The notes under the pieces are model-generated. The model worked only from the letters and a program-made list of their open reading frames with translations. It ran no database searches and was not told the origin of the DNA. Shown piece after piece: positions 41,639 to 49,780 of a stretch of 64,000 nucleotides of DNA. Both the position numbers and the translations under genes were made by a program. Within the stretch, counting starts at the first letter, position 1. Each line of letters begins with the position of its first letter. Location of the stretch: positions 310,001 to 374,000 of the forward strand of contig NZ_AULU01000006.1 of the NCBI RefSeq assembly GCF_000422445.1, given 5' to 3'. The DNA is from Paenibacillus assamensis DSM 18201. Lineage in GTDB: Bacteria; Bacillota; Bacilli; Paenibacillales; Paenibacillaceae.

Positions 41639-43858
41639 TTAATACGAACGCGGACGGGACATTGCGTAAGGCAACGCCGATTCGTCGTAGCTAACAGTTG
41701 GAGCCGTTTCAGTCATATTGAAGCGCAATTCGCCTCCATTTTTCACTAGCTCATGGCTTAGGTATAGGTTGGAAACGACTTCACCATTCATCTCAACTCC
41801 TGAGACATATTTGGCAGCATCCGAATGGTTGTCTGCATGAATGACAAGCTGCTTGCCGTTCTCTAAGTTCACGGTCATCTTCTTAAACAAAGGTATACCG
41901 ATGACATATTCAGGAACGCCAGGGCTGAGTGGATACAAGCCCATTGCTCCAAATACATACCAGCCTGTTAAGCTGCCGTTGTCTTCATCCCCAGGAAGAC
42001 CGTCTGGACGAGAGCTGAACAATTCATCCATCGTTTTGCGAACCCAGTATTGCGTTAGGGCAGGGTAGCCCAGTGCAGTATAAATGTAAGGAATATGGAA
42101 GCTCGGCTGATTGCTAATGGCGAATTGACCGAAATCTACAGCCGCCATTTCCGACATTTCATGAATTTCGAAGCCGTATGAGCCGACTTTGAACTCAGGA
42201 GCTGCTGCAAATAGCTCGTCTAGACGCTGTTTGAAGCTCTCACGTCCACCGATAATATCGGATAGGCCGAGCAAATCATGCTGAACCGCCCAAGAACTTT
42301 GCCATGGACCGCCTTCACAATACGCACCGCCCCATTCTGTGGCATCGAAATGCGGCAGCCAACTGCCATCTTGCAAGCGTCCGCGCATAAAGCCAACCGA
42401 TGGATCGTACAGCTTCTTATAGTTGTCTGCACGCTCCATAAGCTGCGCGTATTCTTCGTCGCGGCCAAGATATTTCGCGATTTGCGCAATACAGAAGTCA
42501 CCGTACGCATAGTCCAATGTGCTGCACACACTTTCATGGGTATGAACGTCTGCCGGAAGATAGCCGTATTTCACATACTCCGCTGTGCCTTTGCGGCCGA
42601 AGCGATTATCTGCAGCAGCAGTCATGGCATGTTTCAGCAAGCCATCAAAGGCTTTTTCAACATCAAAGCCAGTGACTCCTTTCGCAACGGAATCTGCAAA
42701 GCTTACGTCGATTAATGTGCCAGGCATCATGCTGCGTTCGCCCGGGGAAGACCATTTTGGCATCCAACCGCCTTCTTTGTAAGCGTTTACCCAGCCCTGC
42801 ATCATTTCGTTCATAAAGGAAGGGTAGAGCAAGTTGTACAACGGGAATGATGTGCGATAGGTATCCCAGAAGCCGATATCAGCAAACATGGGGCCTGTTT
42901 CGATCATGCCATTGTATGGGCTGTAATGTATTTGATTACCGTGTGCATCATATTCGTGCATTGTATGTGGATACAAGGATGTTCGATACAAGCAAGTATA
43001 GAATGTATCCAGCTTATCTTGATCATCGCTTTCCACTTCAATGACACCTAACTGCTTTTCCCAAGCTTCCGTTGCCAATGCGCGAACTTCGTCGAAGCTG
43101 CGGTCACCGATTTCACGCTCTAAGTTGATTACGGCTTGCTCCTCGCTAATGAAAGAGGTGCTGACACGAACTTCGACGATGCGATTGTCTGGCAATTGCA
43201 ATCCAATATATGCACCAACGCGTTCGCCTGTCATTGTAAGAGCTGCTACTGGTTTGTTATCTTGGTCAGACAATCCGCTCTCATCTGCAACAATAGGGCA
43301 ACTGAATGATGCCACGAAGTACATACGATAGTTCTCTGGCGTCCCGCCTGCTTTAGCCGTTGTATAGCCTGTCAACATGCGTTTCTCCACATCGATCGAC
43401 ATGTTGGATTCACCTGGGAATGGGGACACGATAAGGCGTGCCTGTTCCGCTTGGCCGAAAGTAACACGCATACTGGAACAGCGAGTTGTCGGCGTCAATT
43501 CCAACGTCGTTTGATAGCGAAGAAGATGAACGTTGAAGTAGTCTGGCTTGACGATCATATCTTGTTTACGAAACGAAGAAGAGCGTTCAGGTGCCCATAC
43601 TTTTAGAGGCCCTGTTTGCGGCATAAATGCCATATGACCGTAATCACCAATCCATGGGCTAGGTTGATGGGTAAGGCGAATGCCTTCCAAACGATTGTGA
43701 TTCGGGCTAAACCACCAGCCACCACCAGCTTCTGTCGTTTGCGGTGCCCATGCATTCATACCGAAAGGCATGGAGGTTAAAGGCAATGTATTGCCGTTAG
43801 AATAGGGATAAATGGAATCGGTACCTTGCAAAGGATTAACATGTTTAAGTAAACTCAT
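41639..43858 (-). CDS. GH92 alpha-mannosidase, cytoplasmic
   Basis: 739 residues. Typical calcium-dependent inverting exo-alpha-mannosidase of family 92: N-terminal beta domain (GTDSIYPYSNGNTLPLTSMPFGMNAW, GIRLTHQPSPWIGDYG), then the (alpha/alpha)6 catalytic domain with FADIGFWDTYRTSFPLYNL, KWSSPGERSMMPGTLIDV and the catalytic/calcium block GDEDNGSLTGWYVFGAMGLYPLSPG. It has no signal peptide, unlike many Bacteroides enzymes, so it acts on imported mannosides. Divergent from an AraC regulator with a palindrome between them. Confidence 0.93.
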   Translation of the reverse strand: MSLLKHVNPLQGTDSIYPYSNGNTLPLTSMPFGMNAWAPQTTEAGGGWWFSPNHNRLEGIRLTHQPSPWIGDYGHMAFMPQTGPLKVWAPERSSSFRKQDMIVKPDYFNVHLLRYQTTLELTPTTRCSSMRVTFGQAEQARLIVSPFPGESNMSIDVEKRMLTGYTTAKAGGTPENYRMYFVASFSCPIVADESGLSDQDNKPVAALTMTGERVGAYIGLQLPDNRIVEVRVSTSFISEEQAVINLEREIGDRSFDEVRALATEAWEKQLGVIEVESDDQDKLDTFYTCLYRTSLYPHTMHEYDAHGNQIHYSPYNGMIETGPMFADIGFWDTYRTSFPLYNLLYPSFMNEMMQGWVNAYKEGGWMPKWSSPGERSMMPGTLIDVSFADSVAKGVTGFDVEKAFDGLLKHAMTAAADNRFGRKGTAEYVKYGYLPADVHTHESVCSTLDYAYGDFCIAQIAKYLGRDEEYAQLMERADNYKKLYDPSVGFMRGRLQDGSWLPHFDATEWGGAYCEGGPWQSSWAVQHDLLGLSDIIGGRESFKQRLDELFAAAPEFKVGSYGFEIHEMSEMAAVDFGQFAISNQPSFHIPYIYTALGYPALTQYWVRKTMDELFSSRPDGLPGDEDNGSLTGWYVFGAMGLYPLSPGVPEYVIGIPLFKKMTVNLENGKQLVIHADNHSDAAKYVSGVEMNGEVVSNLYLSHELVKNGGELRFNMTETAPTVSYDESALPYAMSRPRSY

Positions 43859-43895
43859 TTTATAGTCGCTCCCTTTTGTTGGATGTTATAATTAA

Positions 43896-43915
43896 GCAAT
43901 GATGTTTGTCATTGC
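43896..43915. promoter_or_regulatory. Palindrome between the GH92 and AraC genes
   Basis: GCAATGA (43896-43902), TGTTTG, TCATTGC (43909-43915): a perfect 7-6-7 inverted repeat 38 bp upstream of the GH92 ATG, next to a TATAAC -10-like element on the minus strand. Probable operator. Confidence 0.45.
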
Positions 43916-44072
43916 ATCGAAATTTTCCTAATGCAACGAAAGTACTACTATAATTGTAGAGAGAATTAGGTGGTTTCACCTATCAAATTTTTATTATTTC
44001 TATCATTTTTGATGATAAAATGAAATGGAAAGCAATCATTGACAACTTAGATCCGGAAAAGAGTGATATCGT

Positions 44073-44948
44073 TTGATCCCGCACAATTTACATGGCGACG
44101 AAGAAATTCACGGAGATTTCCCTTTTACTCTCAAAATTCATCATTTAACCAAGCCAGTGCCTGCTCATGTCCATCATTTTATAGAGTTTACTTATACGTT
44201 TAAGGGCAAAGGAAAAGAAATGATCAATGGCATTGAGAAGGAATTAATACCGGGTACCTTTACACTACTGTTTCCTCATCAAGTACATGAGATCGAAATC
44301 GAGCCAGGTGAGGAATTATTTCTTTATGTAGGAGCTATTGGATTAAAAGCATTTTTCGGAGAAGGGGATTCATTCTTGACCTTGCACAGTTTGCTTAAGC
44401 AGGCGGAAAATGATGAGAACACGACCTATAAATTAAATGAATCGACGGGCAATCAGGTACTGGCCTTACTTCAAGAAATGCATGAAGAGGTGCTGGATAC
44501 GAAGCCGTGGAACCGAATGATGTTTTTGGCTAAGTTAATGCAGTTGTTTATTATATTTGATCGCTTCCGCCAGACGCAGGCGGGCTTAAGACAGAAGTTG
44601 GCGCACGAGCTGACGCATCGCAAAGGAATGTGGGAAGTTATACACTATGTGTATCAAAACTTTAAAGAAGACATAACGTTAGAGATGCTTGCCAAAAAGT
44701 TTAATTACAGTGTCTCTTATATTAGTATTTCCTTTAAGCAGATGGTCGGGGAAAATTATTATTCCTTCTTAGAGCGAATTCGTGTTGCTCACGCTTGTAA
44801 TCTATTAATAGGAACCGATATGAAAATAACGGAAGTTGGTTACGAAGCAGGCTTTAAGTCTTATCCGACGTTTATTCGTGTGTTTCAAACGAGAATGGAT
44901 ATGACACCGACAGCTTATCGCAAGAGCAAAAATATTCACTTGAACTAA
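44073..44948 (+). CDS. AraC-family transcription regulator
   Basis: 291 residues with a TTG start (weak GGAAAAGAGTG upstream). Cupin-like N-terminus (residues ~20-90: HVHHFIEFTYTFKGKG, TFTLLFPHQVHEIEIEPGE) for sugar sensing, C-terminal double HTH (residues ~195-288: DITLEMLAKKFNYSVSYISISFKQMVG and MKITEVGYEAGFKSYPTFIRVFQTRMDMTP). Divergent from GH92, so it probably activates mannoside use. Followed by a terminator. Confidence 0.88.
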   Translation: MIPHNLHGDEEIHGDFPFTLKIHHLTKPVPAHVHHFIEFTYTFKGKGKEMINGIEKELIPGTFTLLFPHQVHEIEIEPGEELFLYVGAIGLKAFFGEGDSFLTLHSLLKQAENDENTTYKLNESTGNQVLALLQEMHEEVLDTKPWNRMMFLAKLMQLFIIFDRFRQTQAGLRQKLAHELTHRKGMWEVIHYVYQNFKEDITLEMLAKKFNYSVSYISISFKQMVGENYYSFLERIRVAHACNLLIGTDMKITEVGYEAGFKSYPTFIRVFQTRMDMTPTAYRKSKNIHLN

Positions 44949-45009
44949 GCGTATGAAGTGTGTAATGAGCTGCACCTAAGCAGCGTGTGTTACTAGTCAA
45001 CAATAGTAC

Positions 45010-45042
45010 AAAGCCGATTATCTATCTGATAATCGGCTTTTA
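45010..45042 (+). terminator. Terminator after the AraC gene
   Basis: AAAGCCGATTATC pairs with GATAATCGGCTTT, followed by TATT. Confidence 0.8.
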
Positions 45043-45125
45043 TTATGAATAAATGATCATTAATGAGATAAGCTGCGTCCACCGTTCATTATGGTTAGAT
45101 CGTTTAAAGTAGCCCTTTTTAGCTA

Positions 45126-45156
45126 TTGGAATATACTAATTATTAGTCAATAATAC
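45126..45156 (+). promoter_or_regulatory. Promoter region and diverged Fur/Zur-type palindrome of operon copy 1
   Basis: ACTAAT-T-ATTAGT at 45135-45147 is a perfect 6-1-6 palindrome. Its core TAATTATTA equals that of the Zur box, but outer bases differ, giving 10 of 15 matches to TCGTAATnATTACGA and also to a Fur-type TGATAATnATTATCA. It lies between a TTGGAA -35-like and TAATAC -10-like element. Confidence 0.45.
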
Positions 45157-45229
45157 ATATGTAAGGAAAAGACAAGTAATCTGTGAATCTTACATGATCA
45201 GCAATAAAACTTGTCGATTGGTTGTTGAA

Positions 45230-45296
45230 TTGGAGGTGAAACGAATCAAGTAGCGAGTATTGGTATAAAGAGAGAGGAGGTGTACATGATATAGGG
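45230..45296 (+). promoter_or_regulatory. Two SD-like elements in the leader of operon copy 1
   Basis: TTGGAGGTGA (about 45230) and GAGAGGAGGTG (about 45272-45282) occur before the real GAGGAGGAT ribosome site of cntA. The second is followed by ATG-ATA-TAG, a two-codon frame. The layout recalls the LPMO leaders. Confidence 0.45.
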
Positions 45297-45342
45297 TCCA
45301 TCAGGTAAATTTCCATATCATATTGAACTAGAGGAGGATTAT

Positions 45343-46890
45343 ATGAACATCACTAAATATAGAACGATATCTTTTCTATTTATTTGTTGGTTATTGTTTA
45401 CTGCGGGTTGTACTTCAATGAATGCTGATAAGAACATCAATAAAAATGCGAAAAAAGTAACTGTCATTCATCATCTGTCGGCTAATACACTAGATCCTCA
45501 TAATAGCTGGGCGGCTTTGCGTGCTGGAGCAGTTGAAACACTCGTGAAGCTGGATAGTGAACTGAAGCCAAGCCCATGGCTAGCTGCGGAATGGAAAGCT
45601 CAAGACAAGCTTACCTGGATATTTACGATTCGGGAAAATATCAACTTCCATGACGGCTCGAATATGGATGCAGCAGCAGTGAAATCTTCGCTAGAGCGTG
45701 CTTTGAAAGCCAATCAATCACTGTCAAGAGCGCTTAACATATCTTCCATGGAGGCTCAAGGACAGCAGCTTACTATTGTAACCGCTGAGCCTAATCCAGC
45801 ACTTCCTTCCGAATTAGTCAATCCATATACCTCAATTATTAGTACAGCAGCGGAAAATAAAGTAGGGACTAGTGCTTTCAACCATGCTCCTATTGGAACG
45901 GGACCTTTCCGAGTTACTTCATTTGCACCTGATCGGGAAATAAAATTAGTTCGTAACGAGAATTATTGGGATACGCCAGCCATTCTGGATGAAGTCTCCT
46001 ACCAATTCAATGAAGATGCGAATGTGAGAATGATGGCACTCCAAACCAAGGAGGTAGACATTGCCTACCAATTGCCTGCTGAATCATTGGCCGTGTTGGA
46101 ACAAGATAATCAATTCCATGTGAAGTCGATTCCAGGGCTTCGTGTTCATTATCTTATTTATAACGCCAATCGTCCTCATATGAAGGATATTCAGGTACGA
46201 AAAGCGCTTGATTTGCTTATCAATCGTCAAACCATTACGCAAGATTTAATGCTAGGCCATGCACAACCAGCGAATGGACCTTTCCCGACCATATTGCCAT
46301 TCGGGAGTGATGATAAGATCACTGCATTGAACTCACTCCATGCATCAGAGCTTTTGGATAAAGCGGGGTATCAACGGAATGCAGATGGCAAACTGGAGAA
46401 GGACGGCAGCCCACTGAAACTCCAACTCATAACGTATAAAACTCGGCCAGAACTACCTCTTATCGCTCAATTAATCCAATCTGAAGCAGCCAAGCTAGGC
46501 ATCGAAATCGAGATTAAGTTAGTAGAGAACGTCGATGCACATTTGCGTGAAAGTGACCAATGGGATCTGGTTACCTATAGCAATCTATCTGCCCCCCGTG
46601 GAGATGGTGGTTATTTCCTTAACGCTGCTTATCAAAAGGGAGGAGCCTTGAATCCGGGAAATGTTGAAGTCAGCAAGCTGACACCTACATTGGAACAGCT
46701 CAATTCAACAGAAAGTATACCTACTCGCATACAGCTGTCTAAGGAAGCAGTTTCTCTTATCCAGAAGGAAGTTCCACATTCCTACCTTGTATATCCGAAT
46801 AATGTAATCGGTGTAAATAATCGTGTTCTTAACTGGACACCTGGTGCAGAGGAGTATTATATCATTACGAACAAAATAGATGTGAACTAA
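45343..46890 (+). CDS. cntA: CntA-like metallophore-binding lipoprotein, copy 1
   Basis: 515 residues. Lipoprotein signal with lipidated C23 (LLFTAGC). Family 5 solute-binding protein (nickel/peptide type): LSANTLDPHNSWAALRAGAVETLVKL, INFHDGSNMDAAAVKSSLERAL, GTGPFRVTSFAPDREIKLVRNENYWD. In Staphylococcus CntA captures the staphylopine-metal complex outside the membrane. The assignment rests on operon context with CntL and CntM. It starts a six-gene unit; GAGGAGGAT precedes the ATG. Same length as copy 2 with dispersed substitutions, more at the N-terminus. Confidence 0.87.
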   Translation: MNITKYRTISFLFICWLLFTAGCTSMNADKNINKNAKKVTVIHHLSANTLDPHNSWAALRAGAVETLVKLDSELKPSPWLAAEWKAQDKLTWIFTIRENINFHDGSNMDAAAVKSSLERALKANQSLSRALNISSMEAQGQQLTIVTAEPNPALPSELVNPYTSIISTAAENKVGTSAFNHAPIGTGPFRVTSFAPDREIKLVRNENYWDTPAILDEVSYQFNEDANVRMMALQTKEVDIAYQLPAESLAVLEQDNQFHVKSIPGLRVHYLIYNANRPHMKDIQVRKALDLLINRQTITQDLMLGHAQPANGPFPTILPFGSDDKITALNSLHASELLDKAGYQRNADGKLEKDGSPLKLQLITYKTRPELPLIAQLIQSEAAKLGIEIEIKLVENVDAHLRESDQWDLVTYSNLSAPRGDGGYFLNAAYQKGGALNPGNVEVSKLTPTLEQLNSTESIPTRIQLSKEAVSLIQKEVPHSYLVYPNNVIGVNNRVLNWTPGAEEYYIITNKIDVN

Positions 46891-46891
46891 C

Positions 46892-47836
46892 ATGCTGACG
46901 ATAATCAAAGAAAGACTCATGCAGCTAGGGATTGTATTGTTTTTACTCTCATTATTAACATTTACATTAATGAAGTTAGCCCCCGGAGACCCTGTATTCA
47001 TCATATTAAAAGCAGATGAAGTGGCTGCCACAACAGCAGATGAAGAAGCGCTAAGACAGGAGCTTGGTCTTCATCAGCCTCTGTTCATTCAATACACAGA
47101 TTGGCTGTATCGGCTTGTACAGCTCGATTTTGGCACTTCTCTTATTAATGGCAAGCCAGTTTGGGAAAATATGACAGAACGCTTACCGGTTACTTTGGAA
47201 CTTGCAGCAGGTAGTTTGTTCGTTATGCTCGTTATTTCGATTCCACTTGGCATGTTGGCCGCGAAATACGAAGGGAAGTGGCTTGATCATGTAAGCGGCA
47301 TCCTAGCTTTACTAGGTGCTTCGATACCTGCCTTTTGGCTCGGGCTTATGCTGATCTATGGCTTTTCTTATCGACTGGGGTGGCTGCCAACGATGGGCAT
47401 GGGTTCTGCTGCACATCTTATTCTGCCTAGCATTACACTTGGTTCTGGCTTGGCTGCCATATATGCGCGCTTGTTAAGAGCTGGTTTGTTAGAGGTGCTG
47501 GCACAGGAATACATTCGAACTGCCCGTGCGCGTGGTGTGGGGGAATGGCGGATCATGTATAAGCATGCACTTCGTGCGGCGCTAATTCCTGTAATGACTG
47601 TGTTTGGCTCGAGTGCTGGCAGCATACTGGCAGGCTCGGTCATCATCGAGACATTATTTTCTTGGCCGGGCTTAGGTGAGATGGTCATCGATGCGATATT
47701 TAATCGAGACTACCCCGTCATACAAGCGTATGTTATGATTTCCGGTTGTTTGATTGTTATGGTCAATTTACTGATCGATCTATGCTACACGTGGATAGAT
47801 CCACGTATCCGTTATAGGAAAGGGGAGATGATGTGA
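46892..47836 (+). CDS. cntB: CntB-like ABC permease, copy 1
   Basis: 314 residues, one base after the cntA stop. Oligopeptide/nickel-type permease (OppB/NikB family): an N-terminal helix, PGDPVFIILKADEVAATTADEEALRQELGL, five or six helices, and the EAA loop EYIRTARARGVGEWRIMYKHALRAALIP that docks the ATPase. The C-terminus ends DPRIRYRKGEMM. Pairs with CntC to import the metal-loaded metallophore. No ATPase gene is found in either operon. Confidence 0.9.
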   Translation: MLTIIKERLMQLGIVLFLLSLLTFTLMKLAPGDPVFIILKADEVAATTADEEALRQELGLHQPLFIQYTDWLYRLVQLDFGTSLINGKPVWENMTERLPVTLELAAGSLFVMLVISIPLGMLAAKYEGKWLDHVSGILALLGASIPAFWLGLMLIYGFSYRLGWLPTMGMGSAAHLILPSITLGSGLAAIYARLLRAGLLEVLAQEYIRTARARGVGEWRIMYKHALRAALIPVMTVFGSSAGSILAGSVIIETLFSWPGLGEMVIDAIFNRDYPVIQAYVMISGCLIVMVNLLIDLCYTWIDPRIRYRKGEMM

Positions 47837-48717
47837 GTTCTACGCGCATCATGACGAATGTTGATGTTGCTGAACAACATAGAATTGCTTCCTACTGGAA
47901 GCCCATATTGCAAGTTCCTCAACTGATGATTGGAATCGCTATACTTGTTACGTTCATCCTGATCGTACTGGTTGGTCCTTCTTTCGTTGCTAATGACCCG
48001 CTGCACATCCAAATGTCAGAACGGCTGCAACCAGCTAGCTGGAACTATCCGTTGGGAACGGATCATCTAGGAAGATGCATATTCTCTCGTTTGGTGGTGG
48101 GGGCGAAGCTGACATTAGGTGTAGCAGGAATCGTCATTATAGCAACCATAATCATCGGGGTACCGCTAGGTTTGCTGTGTGGTTACACAGGAGGGCGGCT
48201 TGATTCGTTCATCATGAGAGTTGTCGATGGTATTGGGGCATTGCCTGAAATTATAGTAGCCATTGCTGTTTCAGGATTTTTGGGTCCGAGTTTAACCAAT
48301 TTGCTTATTGCGATCATTGCAGTCAAATGGATTGAGTACGTAAGATTGGTGCGCAGTATTGTATTAATGGAGAGAGAGAAGGAGTATATGGAAGCTGCGC
48401 GTGCAGCAGGATTTGGTACATGGCATATAATCAGCAGGCAACTGCTGCCGCACATTATATCTCCAGTTGTTATTCTTGCTTCACTAGATATAGGGAAGAT
48501 TATTCTTATCATCTCGTCGCTATCTTATTTAGGCTTAGGGGCTCAACCGCCAGCACCTGAATGGGGAGCTATGCTGAACGATGGAAGGCCATACTTTCAA
48601 ACGATCCCAGAATTGATGATCTACCCTGGGCTATGCATCATACTCGTGGTGATGTCTTGCAATTTGATTGGGGATGGTCTGCGCCAGCTCCTAAACATAA
48701 GGTACAAAAGAGCATAA
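47833..48717 (+). CDS. cntC: CntC-like ABC permease, copy 1
   Basis: 294 residues with a GTG start overlapping the cntB stop by four bases. OppC/NikC-type permease: VANDPLHIQMSERLQPASWNYPLGTDHLGRCIFSRLV is the family start, and the EAA loop is EKEYMEAARAAGFGTWHIISRQLLPHI. Five or six membrane helices. Followed by a terminator before cntL, unlike copy 2, in which the genes are contiguous. Confidence 0.9.
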   Translation: MSSTRIMTNVDVAEQHRIASYWKPILQVPQLMIGIAILVTFILIVLVGPSFVANDPLHIQMSERLQPASWNYPLGTDHLGRCIFSRLVVGAKLTLGVAGIVIIATIIIGVPLGLLCGYTGGRLDSFIMRVVDGIGALPEIIVAIAVSGFLGPSLTNLLIAIIAVKWIEYVRLVRSIVLMEREKEYMEAARAAGFGTWHIISRQLLPHIISPVVILASLDIGKIILIISSLSYLGLGAQPPAPEWGAMLNDGRPYFQTIPELMIYPGLCIILVVMSCNLIGDGLRQLLNIRYKRA

Positions 48718-48788
48718 CTCCTAATAGTGAAACACTCTATTCGTTTAGTAGGATTAGGGGGGATTGACCTGTTCCTAATACCTAATAG

Positions 48789-48828
48789 GGCAGAGGACGC
48801 AGCGGCTCTGTGTCCTTCTGCCATTTTT
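48789..48828 (+). terminator. Internal terminator of operon copy 1 (between cntC and cntL)
   Basis: GGCAGAGGAC (48789-48798) pairs with GTCCTTCTGCC (48812-48822) with one bulge, followed by TTTTT. It splits importer genes from biosynthesis genes. Copy 2 has no counterpart. Confidence 0.75.
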
Positions 48829-48841
48829 CCTTCTATATCCA

Positions 48842-48856
48842 GCGTAATCATTTACT
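48842..48856 (+). promoter_or_regulatory. Half Zur-type site before cntL copy 1
   Basis: CGTAATCATT (48843-48852) matches ten consecutive positions of the Zur consensus, but the right arm (TACT) does not. It lies 140 bp before cntL, just after the internal terminator, so a separate promoter with a weak or decayed operator is possible. Confidence 0.35.
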
Positions 48857-48993
48857 CCTCATAATGTAGCAGCACTTCAAACATTTCAAACACTTCTGAT
48901 TCCAACCTTTCAGTTTAAACCTGCATCTTGCGTGCAAATGATGTACGTTTTCGTGTTCTGATAAATCAGTGATTAGAACGGAGGTTCATAGGT

Positions 48994-49779
48994 ATGAAAG
49001 ACAAATATCATTATTTGCTTTCTTTAAAATTGCTTGAGTTTGAAATTAGGGAACTGACTGCTTTTTCTAAGCAGTATGGTGATTGTTTTGAATTGTTAAA
49101 GGATCGATTGGATTACTTGTGTCAATTCATGATCAATCATGATAACTTGGAACGGTGGAGCCAATGGGGAAATCATATAGAAATAGTGGAATATGCGGAA
49201 AAAGTGAGAGAAGCGTCCATACAGGCGCTGTGTGATATGGAAAAATATCAAGCGCAGCATACATGCGAACGCGCATCGGACATTAGTGATTATTTAGATA
49301 TATTAGCGGGCGCTGTAAATGAGGAAATGAAAAATCATAACATAGACAGTAATTCCAAGGTACTATTTATCGGCTCAGGTGCTTTTCCGACTACTGCCTT
49401 AACGATTGCAAGAGAAACAAGTGCACAGGTTGTCTGCTTGGATATTGATCCTGAAGCGATTGAGTGGTCAGAGCAAGTAGCAGCAGCTTCAGGTTTATCA
49501 GGTCACATCAGCTTTACGAATAAGAAGGTTCAAGAGCTCCCGTTCACGATAGAAGCAACGCATATTATTATCGCATCACTTGTTAAGAACAAGCTGGAGG
49601 TGCTGGAAGAGCTTCGTCAACATATGAATCCCTTCGCTAAAGTTATTGTCCGCTATGGCAATGGGCTCAAGTCCATATTTAATTACCCGCTTGAAGAAGA
49701 TGTGGCTCATGATTGGGTGCATCATAAAATGGATGATAAACAAAACTTGTACGATACTTTAGTATTGGAGAAGCGATAA
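48994..49779 (+). CDS. cntL: CntL-like nicotianamine-type synthase, copy 1
   Basis: 261 residues. Class I SAM-binding fold with LFIGSGAFPTTALTIARE (G127-E141) and CLDIDPEAIEW (D150, D152). CntL joins an aminobutyrate group from S-adenosylmethionine to histidine, giving the nicotianamine-like intermediate. The helical N-terminus (residues 1-115) covers the active site. Two bases separate it from cntM. Adjacent placement with an opine dehydrogenase is diagnostic. No histidine racemase (CntK) accompanies it, so L-histidine is the expected substrate unless a racemase lies elsewhere. GGAGG precedes the ATG. Confidence 0.92.
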   Translation: MKDKYHYLLSLKLLEFEIRELTAFSKQYGDCFELLKDRLDYLCQFMINHDNLERWSQWGNHIEIVEYAEKVREASIQALCDMEKYQAQHTCERASDISDYLDILAGAVNEEMKNHNIDSNSKVLFIGSGAFPTTALTIARETSAQVVCLDIDPEAIEWSEQVAAASGLSGHISFTNKKVQELPFTIEATHIIIASLVKNKLEVLEELRQHMNPFAKVIVRYGNGLKSIFNYPLEEDVAHDWVHHKMDDKQNLYDTLVLEKR

Positions 49780-49780
49780 T

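Noticed and set aside
42220-43331. Several long plus- and minus-strand frames inside the GH92 gene
   Set aside because: Shadow frames of a well-supported gene, Cys/Arg-rich and without ribosome sites.
45182-45197. Third Fnr/Crp-type site in the leader of operon copy 1
   Set aside because: TGTGA is followed after 6 bp by CATGA, which does not match TCACA.
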